Positions 18,973-27,597 of a DNA stretch of 64,000 nucleotides are shown one piece after another (position 1 is the first letter of the stretch; the number at the start of each line of letters is the position of its first letter). The position numbers and the translations under genes are program-made. The DNA is from Mycobacterium sp. MFM001 (GTDB taxonomy: Bacteria; Actinomycetota; Actinomycetes; Mycobacteriales; Mycobacteriaceae), in assembly GCF_003402475.1 (NCBI RefSeq), contig NZ_BFAB01000006.1, positions 186,001-250,000 on the forward strand. Direction: 5' to 3'. The notes beneath the pieces were generated by a model. It had not been told where the DNA came from. It did not search any database and worked only from the letters and a program-made list of their open reading frames with translations.

Positions 18973-20427
18973 ATGACGGCGCCGATCTGGATGGCGTCGC
19001 CGCCGGAGGTGCATTCGGCGTTGCTGAGCAGCGGTCCCGGACCCGGGTCGTTGTTGGCGGCCACCGCGGCGTGGTCGTCGCTGAGCACTGAATACGCCTC
19101 GGTTGCCGACGAACTCACCGCGGTATTGGCGGCAGTTCAGGCGGGCGCATGGCAGGGACCGACGGCCGAGCAGTACGTGGCTGCGCATGCGCCGTATCTG
19201 GCGTGGCTGACGCAGGCCAGCGCCGACAGCGCGGCAGCGGCCGCCCAGCACCAGACCGCCGCCGTCGCCTACACCGCGGCGTTGGCGGCCATGCCGACAT
19301 TGGCCGAGCTGGCGGCCAACCACGCGATCCACGCGGCATTGCTGGCCACGAACTTCTTTGGCATCAACACAATTCCGATCGCGCTCAACGAGGCGGACTA
19401 CGCCCGCATGTGGGTGCAGGCCGCCACCACGATGACCACCTATCAGGCCGTCTCGAATGCCGCAGTGGCCGCGACACCCAGCACTGCGCCGGCGCCGCAG
19501 ATCCAGAAAAGCAGCGACTCAGGGACCCAGGACATCATCGACAACGACGGCGGCAACCCGTACGACCCGAGCTGGTACGTCAACCGGGTCACGGAAATCA
19601 CCGACACGCTCGGCAGGGACTTCGCGGAATTTCCGTCGAACCCCGCCGCGACGATAGCGCAGCTGGAGGCCGACATCCCGGCGCTCATCGCCGACGAAAT
19701 CGGCCACCTCGGCGAGTTCATCACCGCATTCCAGCCGGAACTGATAGCGGCCGCAGCAGGGCTGGCTGCCGCCAACGTCGGATTCGCCGGCGGCTTCGCC
19801 GCGCTGGCCGGGCTGGCGGACCTGCCCCAACCCGCCGCTGCGGCGCCCGCCCCGGAGGCGGTGTCCGCGCCGGCTCCGTCCAAGACGTTGCCGGCCGCCG
19901 GACTCTCGCCGTCGGTTGCGCCGACCGTGTCGGCGTCGACGACCACCACCGCGTCGACGCCGGCGCCCGGCTCGGTCAGTACCCCCGGCCCGCCAGCGGC
20001 GACGGTGGCCCCGGTCGCCGCAGGTTTCGCCGCTCCCTACCTCGTCGGACCTCCCGGCATCGGATTCGATTCCAGCTTGAGCGCCAGCGACCGTGCCGGC
20101 GCCAAAAGGAAGACGCCCGAGCCGGACGCCGCCGCGGCGGCGGCGAGAGCCGCGCGGGAGCAGAAGCGCGCGAGGCGGCGCCGGCAAGCCGGGCTGCGCG
20201 GGCACGGCGACGAGTTCATGAACATCGAGGTGCAGCCGGACTGGGCGGAGCCGGCGGTTGCCTCGGATCAAAGCGCCGGACCGGTCGGTTTCGCGGGCGC
20301 GCTACGCACGGAAAGTGCTGCCGCGGCGGCCGGACTGACCACGCTGGCCGGCGACGGGCTCGGTAGCGGCGCAACGCTGCCGATGCTGCCGGGCAGCTGG
20401 GCATCGGAGCAGGGCGACCGCCGCTAA
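18973..20427 (+). CDS. PPE family protein (PPW-type), copy 1
   Basis: The 484-residue protein begins [20 protein letters not shown], the PPE-domain start with the Pro-Pro-Glu motif at residues 10-12. The helical PPE domain runs to about residue 175 and includes [20 protein letters not shown], the WxG-like turn. An Ala/Pro/Thr-rich linker follows. The C-terminus has [10 protein letters not shown] and LPMLPGSW. The latter fits the PxxPxxW motif of the PPW subfamily, while GFAGA departs from the usual GFxGT. PPE proteins are exported by type VII (ESX) systems, normally as PE-PPE heterodimers. No PE gene lies directly upstream; the nearest PE is downstream at 20539. Confidence 0.93.
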   Translation: MTAPIWMASPPEVHSALLSSGPGPGSLLAATAAWSSLSTEYASVADELTAVLAAVQAGAWQGPTAEQYVAAHAPYLAWLTQASADSAAAAAQHQTAAVAYTAALAAMPTLAELAANHAIHAALLATNFFGINTIPIALNEADYARMWVQAATTMTTYQAVSNAAVAATPSTAPAPQIQKSSDSGTQDIIDNDGGNPYDPSWYVNRVTEITDTLGRDFAEFPSNPAATIAQLEADIPALIADEIGHLGEFITAFQPELIAAAAGLAAANVGFAGGFAALAGLADLPQPAAAAPAPEAVSAPAPSKTLPAAGLSPSVAPTVSASTTTTASTPAPGSVSTPGPPAATVAPVAAGFAAPYLVGPPGIGFDSSLSASDRAGAKRKTPEPDAAAAAARAAREQKRARRRRQAGLRGHGDEFMNIEVQPDWAEPAVASDQSAGPVGFAGALRTESAAAAAGLTTLAGDGLGSGATLPMLPGSWASEQGDRR

Positions 20428-20464
20428 GCCCGACCATCTCCAGTCCGTGAGTCGGGCTTGAAAA
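20426..20464 (+). terminator. Hairpin at the end of PPE copy 1
   Basis: AAGCCCGAC (20426-20434) and GTCGGGCTT (20451-20459) form a 9-bp perfect stem with a 16-base loop, followed by GAAAAAC. The left arm begins inside the PPE stop codon. It separates PPE copy 1 from the PE-PPE-esx unit, suggesting the latter is transcribed from its own promoter in 20460-20538. Confidence 0.55.
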
Positions 20465-20538
20465 ACGGGCCACCATCGTATTCAATGCCAGATAATGAAA
20501 ATCATGTTCATTAGTTGGGCGTGGGAGGAGTCGCCGGC

Positions 20539-20847
20539 ATGACGTTGCGTGTGGTGCCCGAAGGCCTGGCCGCGGCAAGCGCGGCTGTCGATGCGTTGAC
20601 CGCCCGGCTCGCGGCCGCACATGCGGGTGCGGCGCCGGTGATCTCCGCGGTGGTTCCTCCCGCCGCTGACCCGGTGTCGCTGCAGAGCGCCGCCGGACTC
20701 AGCGTGCGCGGTAGCGAGCATGCCACGGCGGTGGCGAGCGGCATACAGGAACTGGGGCGCGCCGGCGTCGGCGTCGCCGAATCCGGCGCCGGCTATGCGG
20801 CCAGGGATGCGGCCGCCGCGGCGACGTATGGGATCGCCGGCAGCTGA
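20539..20847 (+). CDS. PE family protein
   Basis: The 102-residue protein is a minimal PE domain without an extension. It starts [20 protein letters not shown] and is two long helices joined by a turn. Near the C-terminus YAARD fits the YxxxD type VII secretion signal that follows the helix-turn-helix of PE proteins. ATG 20539 has GGGAGGAG at 20523-20530. An in-frame TTG at 20515 lies upstream of that site and is less likely. The PPE partner starts 2 bases after its stop, the usual PE-PPE arrangement. Confidence 0.9.
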   Translation: MTLRVVPEGLAAASAAVDALTARLAAAHAGAAPVISAVVPPAADPVSLQSAAGLSVRGSEHATAVASGIQELGRAGVGVAESGAGYAARDAAAAATYGIAGS

Positions 20848-20849
20848 TC

Positions 20850-22418
20850 GTGTCGGCACCGGTGTGGATGGCGTCGCCGCCGGAGGTGCATTCGGCGTTG
20901 CTGAGTAGCGGGCCGGGGCCGGGGCCGTTGTTGGCGGCGGCAGCTACATGGTCGTCGCTCAGTACCGAATATGCTTCTGTGGCAGACGAACTGGGCGTGT
21001 TGTTGGCGTCGGTGCAAGGCGGGGCGTGGGAGGGGCCTAGCGCGGAGGCGTATGTCGCGGCGCACGCGCCGTACCTGGCCTGGCTGACGCAGGCCAGCGC
21101 CGACAGCGCCGCGGCAGCCGCCGAACATGAGACCGTCGCGGGCGCTTACACCGCCGCGCTGGCCGCGATGCCGACGTTGCCCGAGCTGGCCGCCAACCAC
21201 GCGATACACGGGGTGTTGGTGGCGACGAATTTCTTTGGTATCAACACGATTCCGATTGCTCTCAACGAGGCCGACTACGCCCGGATGTGGGTACAGGCGG
21301 CCACCACGATGGCGAGTTATCAGGGGATCTCCGGCACCGCGGTGGCCTCGACGCCACACACCACCGCTGCGCCGCAGATTCAGAAGTCCGACACCTCAAC
21401 CCAAGACTCCGGGAACCCGTTCCCTGACCCGACGGTCGACAACCCGCTGGACGACCTCATTGCGAACATCCTGAAGAACTTCGGGATCAATTGGAATCCC
21501 GCCCAGGGCACCGTCAACGGGCTGCCCTACGACGCTTACACGAACCCGGGGCAACCGATCTACTGGGTGGTCCGTGCCCTCGAACTGTTTGAGGATTTTC
21601 AACAGTTTTTCGTATACCTCCAGACAAATCCGGCGTTGGCTTTCCAGTATCTGGTTGCCCTCGAGATGTTCGACTGGCCGACCCATATCGCCCAGATTGC
21701 CGGCTTTTTGGGCACCCAGCCGGAGTTGCTGGCGGCAGGAGCCATCTTCGCGATCGCGCCCTTCGGGGCCATAGGCGGCTTCGCCGGGTTGGCGGGCCTG
21801 GCCGGGCTGCCTGCGCTCCCTGCGCCGGCACCCGCGCCGGTGCCTGCGGCGCCGATTCCGCTGCCCGCCATCGCAATAGCTCCGACCGTGGCCGCAACTG
21901 CGGCGGCAGCCCCTGCGACCGCACCGGCGCCCGCGCCCACAGCCACGGCGAGCACGGCGGCCAGTTCCCCACCGCCACCGGGCTCGCCGCCGCCGGCCGG
22001 CGGTGCGGGTTTTCTCCCTCCGTACGTGGTGGGTCCGCCCGGAATCGGGGTCGGCACGGGGATGAGTACCAGTGCCAGCTCGAGTGCGAAACGCAAGGCA
22101 CCGGAGCCCGATTCCGCGGCAGCTGCCGCGGCAGCGGCGTCACGAGAGCAGGCGCGAGCGCGCCGGCGCCGGCGCGCGAAGCAGTCCGAGGGCGGCGACA
22201 AATACATGGACATGAACGTCGAGCTCGACCCGGACTGGGATGGGCCGCCCGTGGCTTCGGGGCAGGGTGCGGGTTCGTTGGGTTTTGCGGGGACGGTGCG
22301 TAGCGATGCCGTGGAGCGGGCGGCGGGGTTGGCGACGCTGGAGGGTGATGAGTTCGGTGCTGGCCCAAGGGTTCCCATGGTGCCGGGCAGCTGGGTGGTT
22401 GACGAGGAAAGGAAGTAA
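20850..22418 (+). CDS. PPE family protein (PPW-type), copy 2, PE/EsxGH-linked
   Basis: The 522-residue protein begins [20 protein letters not shown] and has a typical PPE domain to about residue 175. A unique middle region follows, including [20 protein letters not shown] and [19 protein letters not shown], then a Pro/Ala-rich linker. The C-terminus carries both PPW motifs: GFAGT in [12 protein letters not shown] and PxxPxxW in RVPMVPGSW. It starts with GTG directly after the PE gene and is followed after 3 bases by the EsxG-like gene, reproducing the PE5-PPE4-esxG-esxH order of ESX-3. Late PPE sequence is nearly identical to copy 3, so recombination between them is likely. Confidence 0.93.
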   Translation: MSAPVWMASPPEVHSALLSSGPGPGPLLAAAATWSSLSTEYASVADELGVLLASVQGGAWEGPSAEAYVAAHAPYLAWLTQASADSAAAAAEHETVAGAYTAALAAMPTLPELAANHAIHGVLVATNFFGINTIPIALNEADYARMWVQAATTMASYQGISGTAVASTPHTTAAPQIQKSDTSTQDSGNPFPDPTVDNPLDDLIANILKNFGINWNPAQGTVNGLPYDAYTNPGQPIYWVVRALELFEDFQQFFVYLQTNPALAFQYLVALEMFDWPTHIAQIAGFLGTQPELLAAGAIFAIAPFGAIGGFAGLAGLAGLPALPAPAPAPVPAAPIPLPAIAIAPTVAATAAAAPATAPAPAPTATASTAASSPPPPGSPPPAGGAGFLPPYVVGPPGIGVGTGMSTSASSSAKRKAPEPDSAAAAAAAASREQARARRRRRAKQSEGGDKYMDMNVELDPDWDGPPVASGQGAGSLGFAGTVRSDAVERAAGLATLEGDEFGAGPRVPMVPGSWVVDEERK

Positions 22419-22421
22419 GTG

Positions 22422-22715
22422 ATGAGTATGTTGGATGCCCATATTCCGCAGTTGGTGGCGTCGCAGTCGGCGTTTGCGGCCAAGGCGGGGTTGATGCGCT
22501 CGACGATCGGTCAGGCCGAGCAGGAAGCGCTCTCGGCGCAGGCGTTTCATGTCGGGGAGTCCGCGGCGGCGTTTCAGGCCGCCCACGCCCGGTTTGTGGA
22601 GGTGGCGGCCAAGGTGAACGCGCTGCTGGATATTGCGCAGGCCAATTTGGGTGATGCGGCGGGCACCTATGTGGCCTCTGATGCCGCGGCCGCGTCGACG
22701 TACACCGGGTTCTGA
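22422..22715 (+). CDS. EsxG/EsxS-like WXG100 protein
   Basis: The 97-residue protein begins MSMLDAHIPQLVASQSAFAA and closely resembles EsxG (Rv0287) and EsxS. As in EsxG the central WxG is replaced (FHVGESAAAF), while the C-terminal YVASD gives the YxxxD secretion signal. EsxG forms a 1:1 four-helix heterodimer with EsxH, exported by ESX-3 and tied to iron/zinc acquisition. The ATG at 22422 is used because it reproduces the EsxG N-terminus; a GTG one codon earlier is possible. It lies 3 bases after PPE copy 2 and 15 bases before the EsxH-like gene. Confidence 0.94.
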   Translation: MSMLDAHIPQLVASQSAFAAKAGLMRSTIGQAEQEALSAQAFHVGESAAAFQAAHARFVEVAAKVNALLDIAQANLGDAAGTYVASDAAAASTYTGF

Positions 22716-22730
22716 GAGGGGTTATAAGCG

Positions 22731-23021
22731 ATGTCGCAGATTATGTACAACTACCCGGCGATGCTGGCCCATGCCGGAGACATGGCCTCTTATGCGGCCA
22801 CGATGCAGGGCTTGGGGACCGATATCGCCAGCGAGCAGGCGGCGTTGTCGGCGGCCTGGCAGGGCGATACCGGGATGACCTATCAGGCGTGGCAGGCGCA
22901 GTGGAATCAGGCCATGGCCGATCTGGTGCGCGCGTATCACGCGATGGCCGGCACCCACGAAACCAACACCACCTCGATGCTGGCCCGCGACCAAGCCGAA
23001 GCCGCCAAATGGGGCGGCTGA
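22731..23021 (+). CDS. EsxH/EsxR-like WXG100 protein (TB10.4 family)
   Basis: The 96-residue protein begins [20 protein letters not shown] and ends [12 protein letters not shown], very close to EsxH (TB10.4, Rv0288) and EsxR. The WxG turn is AWQGDTG. EsxH pairs with EsxG and in M. tuberculosis binds zinc and interferes with host ESCRT. No ESX-3 core gene (eccB/C/D, mycP) is in the window, so this is a satellite substrate pair like M. tuberculosis esxR-esxS. A GAGGGG site at 22716-22721 precedes the ATG. Confidence 0.95.
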   Translation: MSQIMYNYPAMLAHAGDMASYAATMQGLGTDIASEQAALSAAWQGDTGMTYQAWQAQWNQAMADLVRAYHAMAGTHETNTTSMLARDQAEAAKWGG

Positions 23022-23140
23022 CCAAGTTATCAGCGGCCGAGATTCGGTCGTCGAATGTGGCTGCGCAACGCTGTTGCGCGTAAGCCTTGCGAAACACGTT
23101 GTCGTCGCAGTGATTCTTCATACAGATTGGAGTGCCTGGC

Positions 23141-24613
23141 ATGGCGTTGCACGTCGTGACGGCACCGGCGTGGATGGCGTCGCCGCCGGAGGTGCATTCG
23201 GCGTTGCTGAGCAGTGGTCCAGGGCCGGGGCCGCTGTTGGCGGCGGCGGGTACGTGGTCGTCGTTGAGCGCTGAATACGCTTCTGTGGCAGACGAACTGG
23301 GCGTGTTGTTGGCGTCGGTGCAAGCTGGGGCATGGGAGGGGCCAACAGCCGAGACGTATGTGGCGGCGCATGCGCCATATCTGGCGTGGCTGAGCCAGGC
23401 TAGCGCCGACAGCGCTGCGGCGGCGGCTCAGCATGAGACCATGGCCGGCGCGTACAGTGCTGCGCTGGCCGCGATGCCGACGCTGGCCGAGTTGGCGGCT
23501 AACCATGCGGTGCACGCGGCGTTGGTGGCGACGAATTTCTTTGGTGTCAACACGATTCCGATCGCGCTCAACGAGGCCGACTACGCGCGGATGTGGGTTC
23601 AGGCCGCTACCACGATGGCGACTTATCAGAGCGTTTCGGACACCGCGGTTGCCTCGACGCCACACACCACCACTGCGCCGCAAATCCTCGATCACGATCA
23701 CAGCGGCCATGACCACGATGATGATGGGATCCATGACGGTGAGCTGAGCCCCAGGGACCCAGAGTGGTGGATCGATGTCGGCGGCGAGATGGCTCGATAC
23801 GGTCAGCTTCTCCTGAACGATCTGCTCACCAACCCGGCTGCGCTGCTGACCGATCTTCCAATGGTGTTGGCCGACCTGGCGTTCCATGCGAGCCAGCTGC
23901 TGTCCACCGTGCTCCAATTTGCTCCCATGCTGATGGGGCCGGCTCTCGGCCTGGTCATTGCCGCCCTTGGCCCTGTTGCCGGCCTGGCGGGGCTGGCTGG
24001 GTTGGCCGCATTGTCTCAACCCGCGGTCGCGCCCGCCCCGGCGCCGGAGGCGGCTGACCCGAATGTGTTGCCTGCGATTGGGGTGTCCCCGACGGTGGCT
24101 GCGCCCGCGGGGGCGGCCGCGACGGTGGCTGCGCCCACAGCGACGGCCACGGCGAGCACGGCGGCGAGTTCCGCGGCTCCGCCTGCGCCGCCGGCCGCGG
24201 GTGCGGCAGGGTTTTTCCCGCCGTATGTGGTGGGTCCGCCCGGTATCGGTGTCGGGTCGGGGATGAGTACCAGTGCCAGCTCGAGTGCGAAACGCAAGGC
24301 GCCAGAGTCCGATTCGGCTTCTGCGGCTGCTGCGGCGCGCGAGCAGGCGCGGGAGCGTCGTCGGCGGCGTGCGCAGCAGTCCGAAGATAGCGACAAGTTC
24401 ATGGATATGAATGTCGAGCTCGACCCGGACTGGGACGGGCCGACCGCGGCTTCACAGCAGGGTGCCGGGCCGTTGGGGTTCGCGGGCACGGTGCGTAGTG
24501 ATGCCGTGGACCAGGCGGCGGGGTTGGCGACGCTGGACGGTGATGAGTTCGCTAATGGCCCAAGGGTTCCCATGCTGCCAGGGAGCTGGCAGCACGACGG
24601 TGAACCACGCTAG
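23141..24613 (+). CDS. PPE family protein (PPW-type), copy 3, with PE-like leader
   Basis: The product is 490 residues from ATG 23141, or 485 from GTG 23156 ([20 protein letters not shown]), the start equivalent to the other two copies. The PPE domain, a His/Asp-rich patch ([20 protein letters not shown], about residue 185), a hydrophobic middle and the C-terminal GFAGT and PMLPGSW motifs are present. Codons 23141-23158 (MALHVV) and the preceding bases match the 5' end of the PE gene (MTLRVV), so this copy seems to have lost its PE partner by deletion. Its stop overlaps the convergent qor stop. Confidence 0.9.
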   Translation: MALHVVTAPAWMASPPEVHSALLSSGPGPGPLLAAAGTWSSLSAEYASVADELGVLLASVQAGAWEGPTAETYVAAHAPYLAWLSQASADSAAAAAQHETMAGAYSAALAAMPTLAELAANHAVHAALVATNFFGVNTIPIALNEADYARMWVQAATTMATYQSVSDTAVASTPHTTTAPQILDHDHSGHDHDDDGIHDGELSPRDPEWWIDVGGEMARYGQLLLNDLLTNPAALLTDLPMVLADLAFHASQLLSTVLQFAPMLMGPALGLVIAALGPVAGLAGLAGLAALSQPAVAPAPAPEAADPNVLPAIGVSPTVAAPAGAAATVAAPTATATASTAASSAAPPAPPAAGAAGFFPPYVVGPPGIGVGSGMSTSASSSAKRKAPESDSASAAAAAREQARERRRRRAQQSEDSDKFMDMNVELDPDWDGPTAASQQGAGPLGFAGTVRSDAVDQAAGLATLDGDEFANGPRVPMLPGSWQHDGEPR

Positions 24614-25587
24614 GGCACCAGCACGATCGAGCCGATGGTCTTGCGGTCCTGCAAGTCCCGATGTGCTTGCGCGGCCTCGGCCAGCGGATAGCGCGCGCTG
24701 ACCGTCACGCTGATGGTGCCTCCGGCGATCGCGTCGAACAATTCCTCCGAACGCCAAGTGAATTCCTGCGCGGTGCGGGTGAAGTGGGCCAGCATCGGGC
24801 GGGTCAGGTACACCGAGCCGGCGGCGTTGAGCCGCTGCGGGTCAACCGGGGGGACCGGGCCGCTGGCCGCGCCGAACAACGCCAGTGTTCCCCGAATCGC
24901 CAGGCTGGCCAGGCTGGCGTCGAAAGTGCTGGCGCCGACTCCGTCGTACACCGCGGCCACACCGGCGCCGTCGGTCAATTCCCTGATCCGCCTGCCGAAT
25001 TCGTCGGGGTCATCACCGGGGTAGTCCAGCACGTCGGTAGCGCCGGCTTGCCGGGACAACTCGGCCTTCGCCGGCGTCGACACCGTCGTGATCACCCGGA
25101 CACCCAAACTGGTTGCCCACTGCGTCAGGATCAGGCCCACGCCGCCTGCCCCGGCATGCACCAGCACGGTATCCCCGGGCTGCACCGGATAGACCGACTT
25201 GAGCAGGTAGTGCGCGGTCATGCCCTTCAGCAGCGCCGAAGCGGCCACCTCGAAGTCCACCGGCGCAGGCACCTGAGCAGTCAAATCGGCTGGTGCCGTG
25301 CAGAATTCAGCGTAGCCACCCGACGCTGCGGCCGTCACCACCCGGTCGTCGATCGCCAGCGCCGTCACGCCGTCGCCGACCGCGGCTACGGTGCCGGCCA
25401 CCTCGCTGCCCAGGATGAACGGCAACTCGCGTGGGTATTGCCCGGACCGGAAATAGGTGTCGATGAAGTTGACGCCGATCGCTTCGGCTTTGATCAGCAC
25501 CTCGCCGGCGCCGGGGGAGGGCCGCGACTTGTCGAGGTAACGCAGAACTTCGGGTCCGCCGGTTTCGGCGACTTCGATCGCGTGCAT
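24610..25587 (-). CDS. qor: Zinc-independent NADPH:quinone oxidoreductase
   Basis: The 325-residue MDR-family enzyme reduces quinones with NADPH. The N-terminus [20 protein letters not shown] matches Rv1454c. The GroES-like domain includes [13 protein letters not shown]. The nucleotide-binding motif is [18 protein letters not shown], with an [10 protein letters not shown] region beyond it. There are no zinc-ligand cysteines, as in the quinone reductase subgroup. ATG 25587 is preferred; a GTG two codons earlier is possible. The TnpB element ends only about 10 bases upstream, so the native promoter has been displaced and expression may now start within the element. Confidence 0.95.
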   Translation of the reverse strand: MHAIEVAETGGPEVLRYLDKSRPSPGAGEVLIKAEAIGVNFIDTYFRSGQYPRELPFILGSEVAGTVAAVGDGVTALAIDDRVVTAAASGGYAEFCTAPADLTAQVPAPVDFEVAASALLKGMTAHYLLKSVYPVQPGDTVLVHAGAGGVGLILTQWATSLGVRVITTVSTPAKAELSRQAGATDVLDYPGDDPDEFGRRIRELTDGAGVAAVYDGVGASTFDASLASLAIRGTLALFGAASGPVPPVDPQRLNAAGSVYLTRPMLAHFTRTAQEFTWRSEELFDAIAGGTISVTVSARYPLAEAAQAHRDLQDRKTIGSIVLVP

Positions 25588-25597
25588 GCCCACTATC

Positions 25598-25650
25598 TTG
25601 ACGTCCTCCCCGACATAAGTCTGGAGATTCCAACCCGGGCTGGCTACTTA
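25598..25650 (-). ncRNA. Predicted right end and 3' part of the TnpB guide RNA (omega RNA)
   Basis: Downstream of the tnpB stop the minus strand can fold CTCCAGAC with GTCGGGGAG around a TTAT loop (25606-25626 on the plus strand), then ends GACGTCAA at 25598. In characterised TnpB systems the RNA overlaps the 3' end of tnpB, ends with the element's right end, and takes the flanking chromosome as guide. By that rule the guide starts at 25597 and runs through the qor start codon. This is inference from family architecture plus the visible hairpin. Confidence 0.5.
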
Positions 25651-26832
25651 GACAGCAGGACAGCTGGGTTGGGGTTCACGGTTCGCAGACCGCCTGATGG
25701 CGAGGTCTCCCCGTGCTGGCACCGCCCGCCCGGCGGCGATGTTGCGTGCTGCGTTCACGTCGGCATTGCACGGTTCCGCTTTGCAGGCGACGCACGCGAA
25801 GACCGCTTGGCTCTTGCGGTTTTCCGGTGCGACGTGTCCGCAGACGGAGCATCGTTGCGACGTGTACGCGGCCGGGACCCGCTCGATGCGTCCCCCGGCT
25901 TTGTCGTCGAGGCGGGCAACTAACCGGCCCCATCCTTGACGATTGATTGCGCGGTTGAGGCCACGTTTCTGCGCGACCCGAACCCCCGGTTGTGCCAGCG
26001 TGCCGCGCGCCGAGCGGGTCATCGCCCGCACATCGAGGTCCTCCACCCGAATCGTGTCGAACTGGCGGGCCAGATTGGTCGTCGTCTTCTCGATCCAATC
26101 GCGGCGCCGATCGGTTTCGCGGGCTTTGAGTTTGGCGATCGCCAACTTGGTGCGTTGTCGGCGCTCGGAGCCGCGTTTGGCGCCGGTGAGGCGCTGCTGC
26201 AGGCGGCGCAGCCGGGTCTGCTCGCCAGGCGTCAGGGCGGGGCAGTGCAGCAGTTCGCCGGTGGACAGTGCGACCGAGACTGTTATCCCGCGATCGACGC
26301 CGACGACGCTGCCATCACCTGGGGCAGGAATCGGGTCAGGGATGTGCGCGAAGGCGAGGTGCCATCGTCCGGCCCGGTCCTGCGTGATGCGATAGGACTT
26401 GACGCCGGCGGGCACAGCTCGAGTCCAGCGGAATCGGATCCATCCGATTTTGGGGACCCAGACTCGCCCATGACGTCGGTTGAGCTTTTCGACGTGGTGG
26501 GGCTTGAGGTCGACTTGCCGGAAGCCTTCATGCACGCCAGCCTTGCGCCACGTCGGGCGGCGATGGGTGCCGGCGAAGTAGTTGCGCATGGCTTGGGCGA
26601 AGTCGCGCAGCGCCTGCTGCTGCACGGTTTGCGAGCCAGCGGCCAGCCAATCGTATTCGGCGCGGATTTCGGTCAACTGTGCCGACTGTTCGTGGTAATC
26701 AGGGCCACGGCGACCTCGCTGCCAAAGCTGTTGCTGTTCCACGGCCAGGTTCCACACAAACCGCGCATGCCGGCAATGCTCCACCAACGCTACCTGCTGA
26801 ACTGGCGTCGGCAGCAATCGAAACCGAGACAT
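25648..26832 (-). CDS. tnpB: TnpB RNA-guided nuclease (IS605 OrfB family)
   Basis: The 394-residue protein (from ATG 26832, MSRFRLLPTPVQQVALVEHC) has the full TnpB layout: an N-terminal helical and OF-like region, then a split RuvC domain. The catalytic acids are D180 in VVGVDRGI, E264 in IRVEDLDV and D358 in CNADVNAARNI. A zinc ribbon uses C328/C331 (CSVCG) and C347/C350 (CVAC). All three RuvC acids are intact, so the protein is probably active rather than a nuclease-dead TldR-type derivative. A GTG at 26856 is a possible earlier start. In known systems TnpB cuts DNA matching the guide next to a short target-adjacent motif, helping the element persist. Confidence 0.93.
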   Translation of the reverse strand: MSRFRLLPTPVQQVALVEHCRHARFVWNLAVEQQQLWQRGRRGPDYHEQSAQLTEIRAEYDWLAAGSQTVQQQALRDFAQAMRNYFAGTHRRPTWRKAGVHEGFRQVDLKPHHVEKLNRRHGRVWVPKIGWIRFRWTRAVPAGVKSYRITQDRAGRWHLAFAHIPDPIPAPGDGSVVGVDRGITVSVALSTGELLHCPALTPGEQTRLRRLQQRLTGAKRGSERRQRTKLAIAKLKARETDRRRDWIEKTTTNLARQFDTIRVEDLDVRAMTRSARGTLAQPGVRVAQKRGLNRAINRQGWGRLVARLDDKAGGRIERVPAAYTSQRCSVCGHVAPENRKSQAVFACVACKAEPCNADVNAARNIAAGRAVPARGDLAIRRSANREPQPSCPAV

Positions 26833-26946
26833 AGCATGCAACGTAACGACCGCCACCGACAGCGATTGGCCTTGCAGCCGTCGCAGATCGGGATTGGCGA
26901 ATTTTCCCGCATAAGATGTCGGGATTCCCGCAAGTGTGGAGTCCGC

Positions 26947-27597
26947 ATGAAGTTGGCCCGGCCCGATATCCGCCATCCGCGCATCGTGCTGGCCGGAACC
27001 GGCAACGACGCCGGCCTGATCGCCGCCCTGCGCAAGCGCGGGTTGCACGCGCGGTCGATGCCGTGGGACGACCCCGACACGTTGCGCGCCGACCTGGTGA
27101 TCCTGCGGGAGGCTCCCGACGACCGGGGTAAGGAGTTTCTGCGCTGGACCAAGCGGGCGTCCAACCTGCTCAACGCCGCCGACGTCGTCGCCTGGAACAG
27201 CGATCGCCGATACTTGCGTGACCTTCAGCACGCCGGGGTGCCGACGCAGTCGAAGGCTGAAAGCCTGACCGCGCTGGTCTTTTTCGGCGGCACGCAGTCG
27301 TACGCGTTCGGCCCGCAGGGGGCAGTCGATGCCGACTTCGAACTGTGGGATGTCGGGTATGCGGCGCTGCGCGCGGCGGCCGAACGCGTGAGCATCGGCA
27401 CCGACGAATTGCTCTACGCCCGCGCCGACGTCACCGACGACCAGCGGTTGACAGCCCTGGATCTGGTGGCGCCGTCGCTGGGCTGGGAACTGCTGGACGA
27501 CGCCACGCGGGAGGACGCGCAGCGCCAGTTCGCGTTGAGCGTCGAGTCAGCTCTGGAGCGGCTGGGGTTGGGTCCGCTCTCGCATCGACGCCCATAG
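26947..27597 (+). CDS. Rv1455-like protein with ATP-grasp-type N-terminus
   Basis: The 216-residue protein starts MKLARPDIRHPRIVLAGTGN. Its N-terminal half looks like the pre-ATP-grasp domain of peptide/amino-acid ligases (RADLVILREAPDDRGKEFLR, then LNAADVVAWNSDRRYLRDLQ with AGVPT). The usual ATP-grasp nucleotide-binding core is not evident: a short segment with TALVFFGGTQSYAFGP follows, so the protein may be a reduced family member. Position matches Rv1455 (about 292 residues by my recollection), so this version may be shorter. It is transcribed away from the TnpB element; CGGGATTCCCG at 26920-26930 and TAAGAT at 26912-26917 lie upstream. The last 51 bases overlap convergent ctaA. Confidence 0.6.
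   Translation: MKLARPDIRHPRIVLAGTGNDAGLIAALRKRGLHARSMPWDDPDTLRADLVILREAPDDRGKEFLRWTKRASNLLNAADVVAWNSDRRYLRDLQHAGVPTQSKAESLTALVFFGGTQSYAFGPQGAVDADFELWDVGYAALRAAAERVSIGTDELLYARADVTDDQRLTALDLVAPSLGWELLDDATREDAQRQFALSVESALERLGLGPLSHRRP

Larger units (their letters stand above)
25598..26860 (-). mobile_element. IS605/IS1341-type element with tnpB only
   Basis: The element lies between qor and the Rv1455-like gene, which are directly divergent neighbours in M. tuberculosis. The right end is supported by a subterminal hairpin and a terminal sequence reading GGGGAGGACGTCAA on the minus strand, common at right ends of TnpB-only IS605-family elements. The left end is not resolved; it lies between the tnpB start and about 26940. 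There is no tnpA (Y1 or serine recombinase), so movement would need one in trans. No target duplication is expected for this class. Confidence 0.7.

Noticed and set aside
23132..23155. GTG 23132 as the start of PPE copy 3
   Set aside because: It lies directly behind the GGAG site without spacing, while ATG 23141 or GTG 23156 have suitable spacing and match the PE or PPE starts.
18973..24613. A complete ESX secretion locus
   Set aside because: No EccA-E, MycP or EspG gene is present; only substrates and PE/PPE proteins occur.
25648..26832. TnpB as a domesticated, nuclease-dead repressor (TldR type) of qor
   Set aside because: All three RuvC acids and both zinc-ribbon pairs are intact, and the right-end structure is still present, so a normal transposon-encoded nuclease is the simpler reading.
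26889..26930. CGGGA/TCCCG repeats upstream of the Rv1455-like gene as the left end of the TnpB element
   Set aside because: The repeats do not pair with the right-end hairpin and may equally be part of the native promoter; the left border cannot be set without an empty-site sequence.
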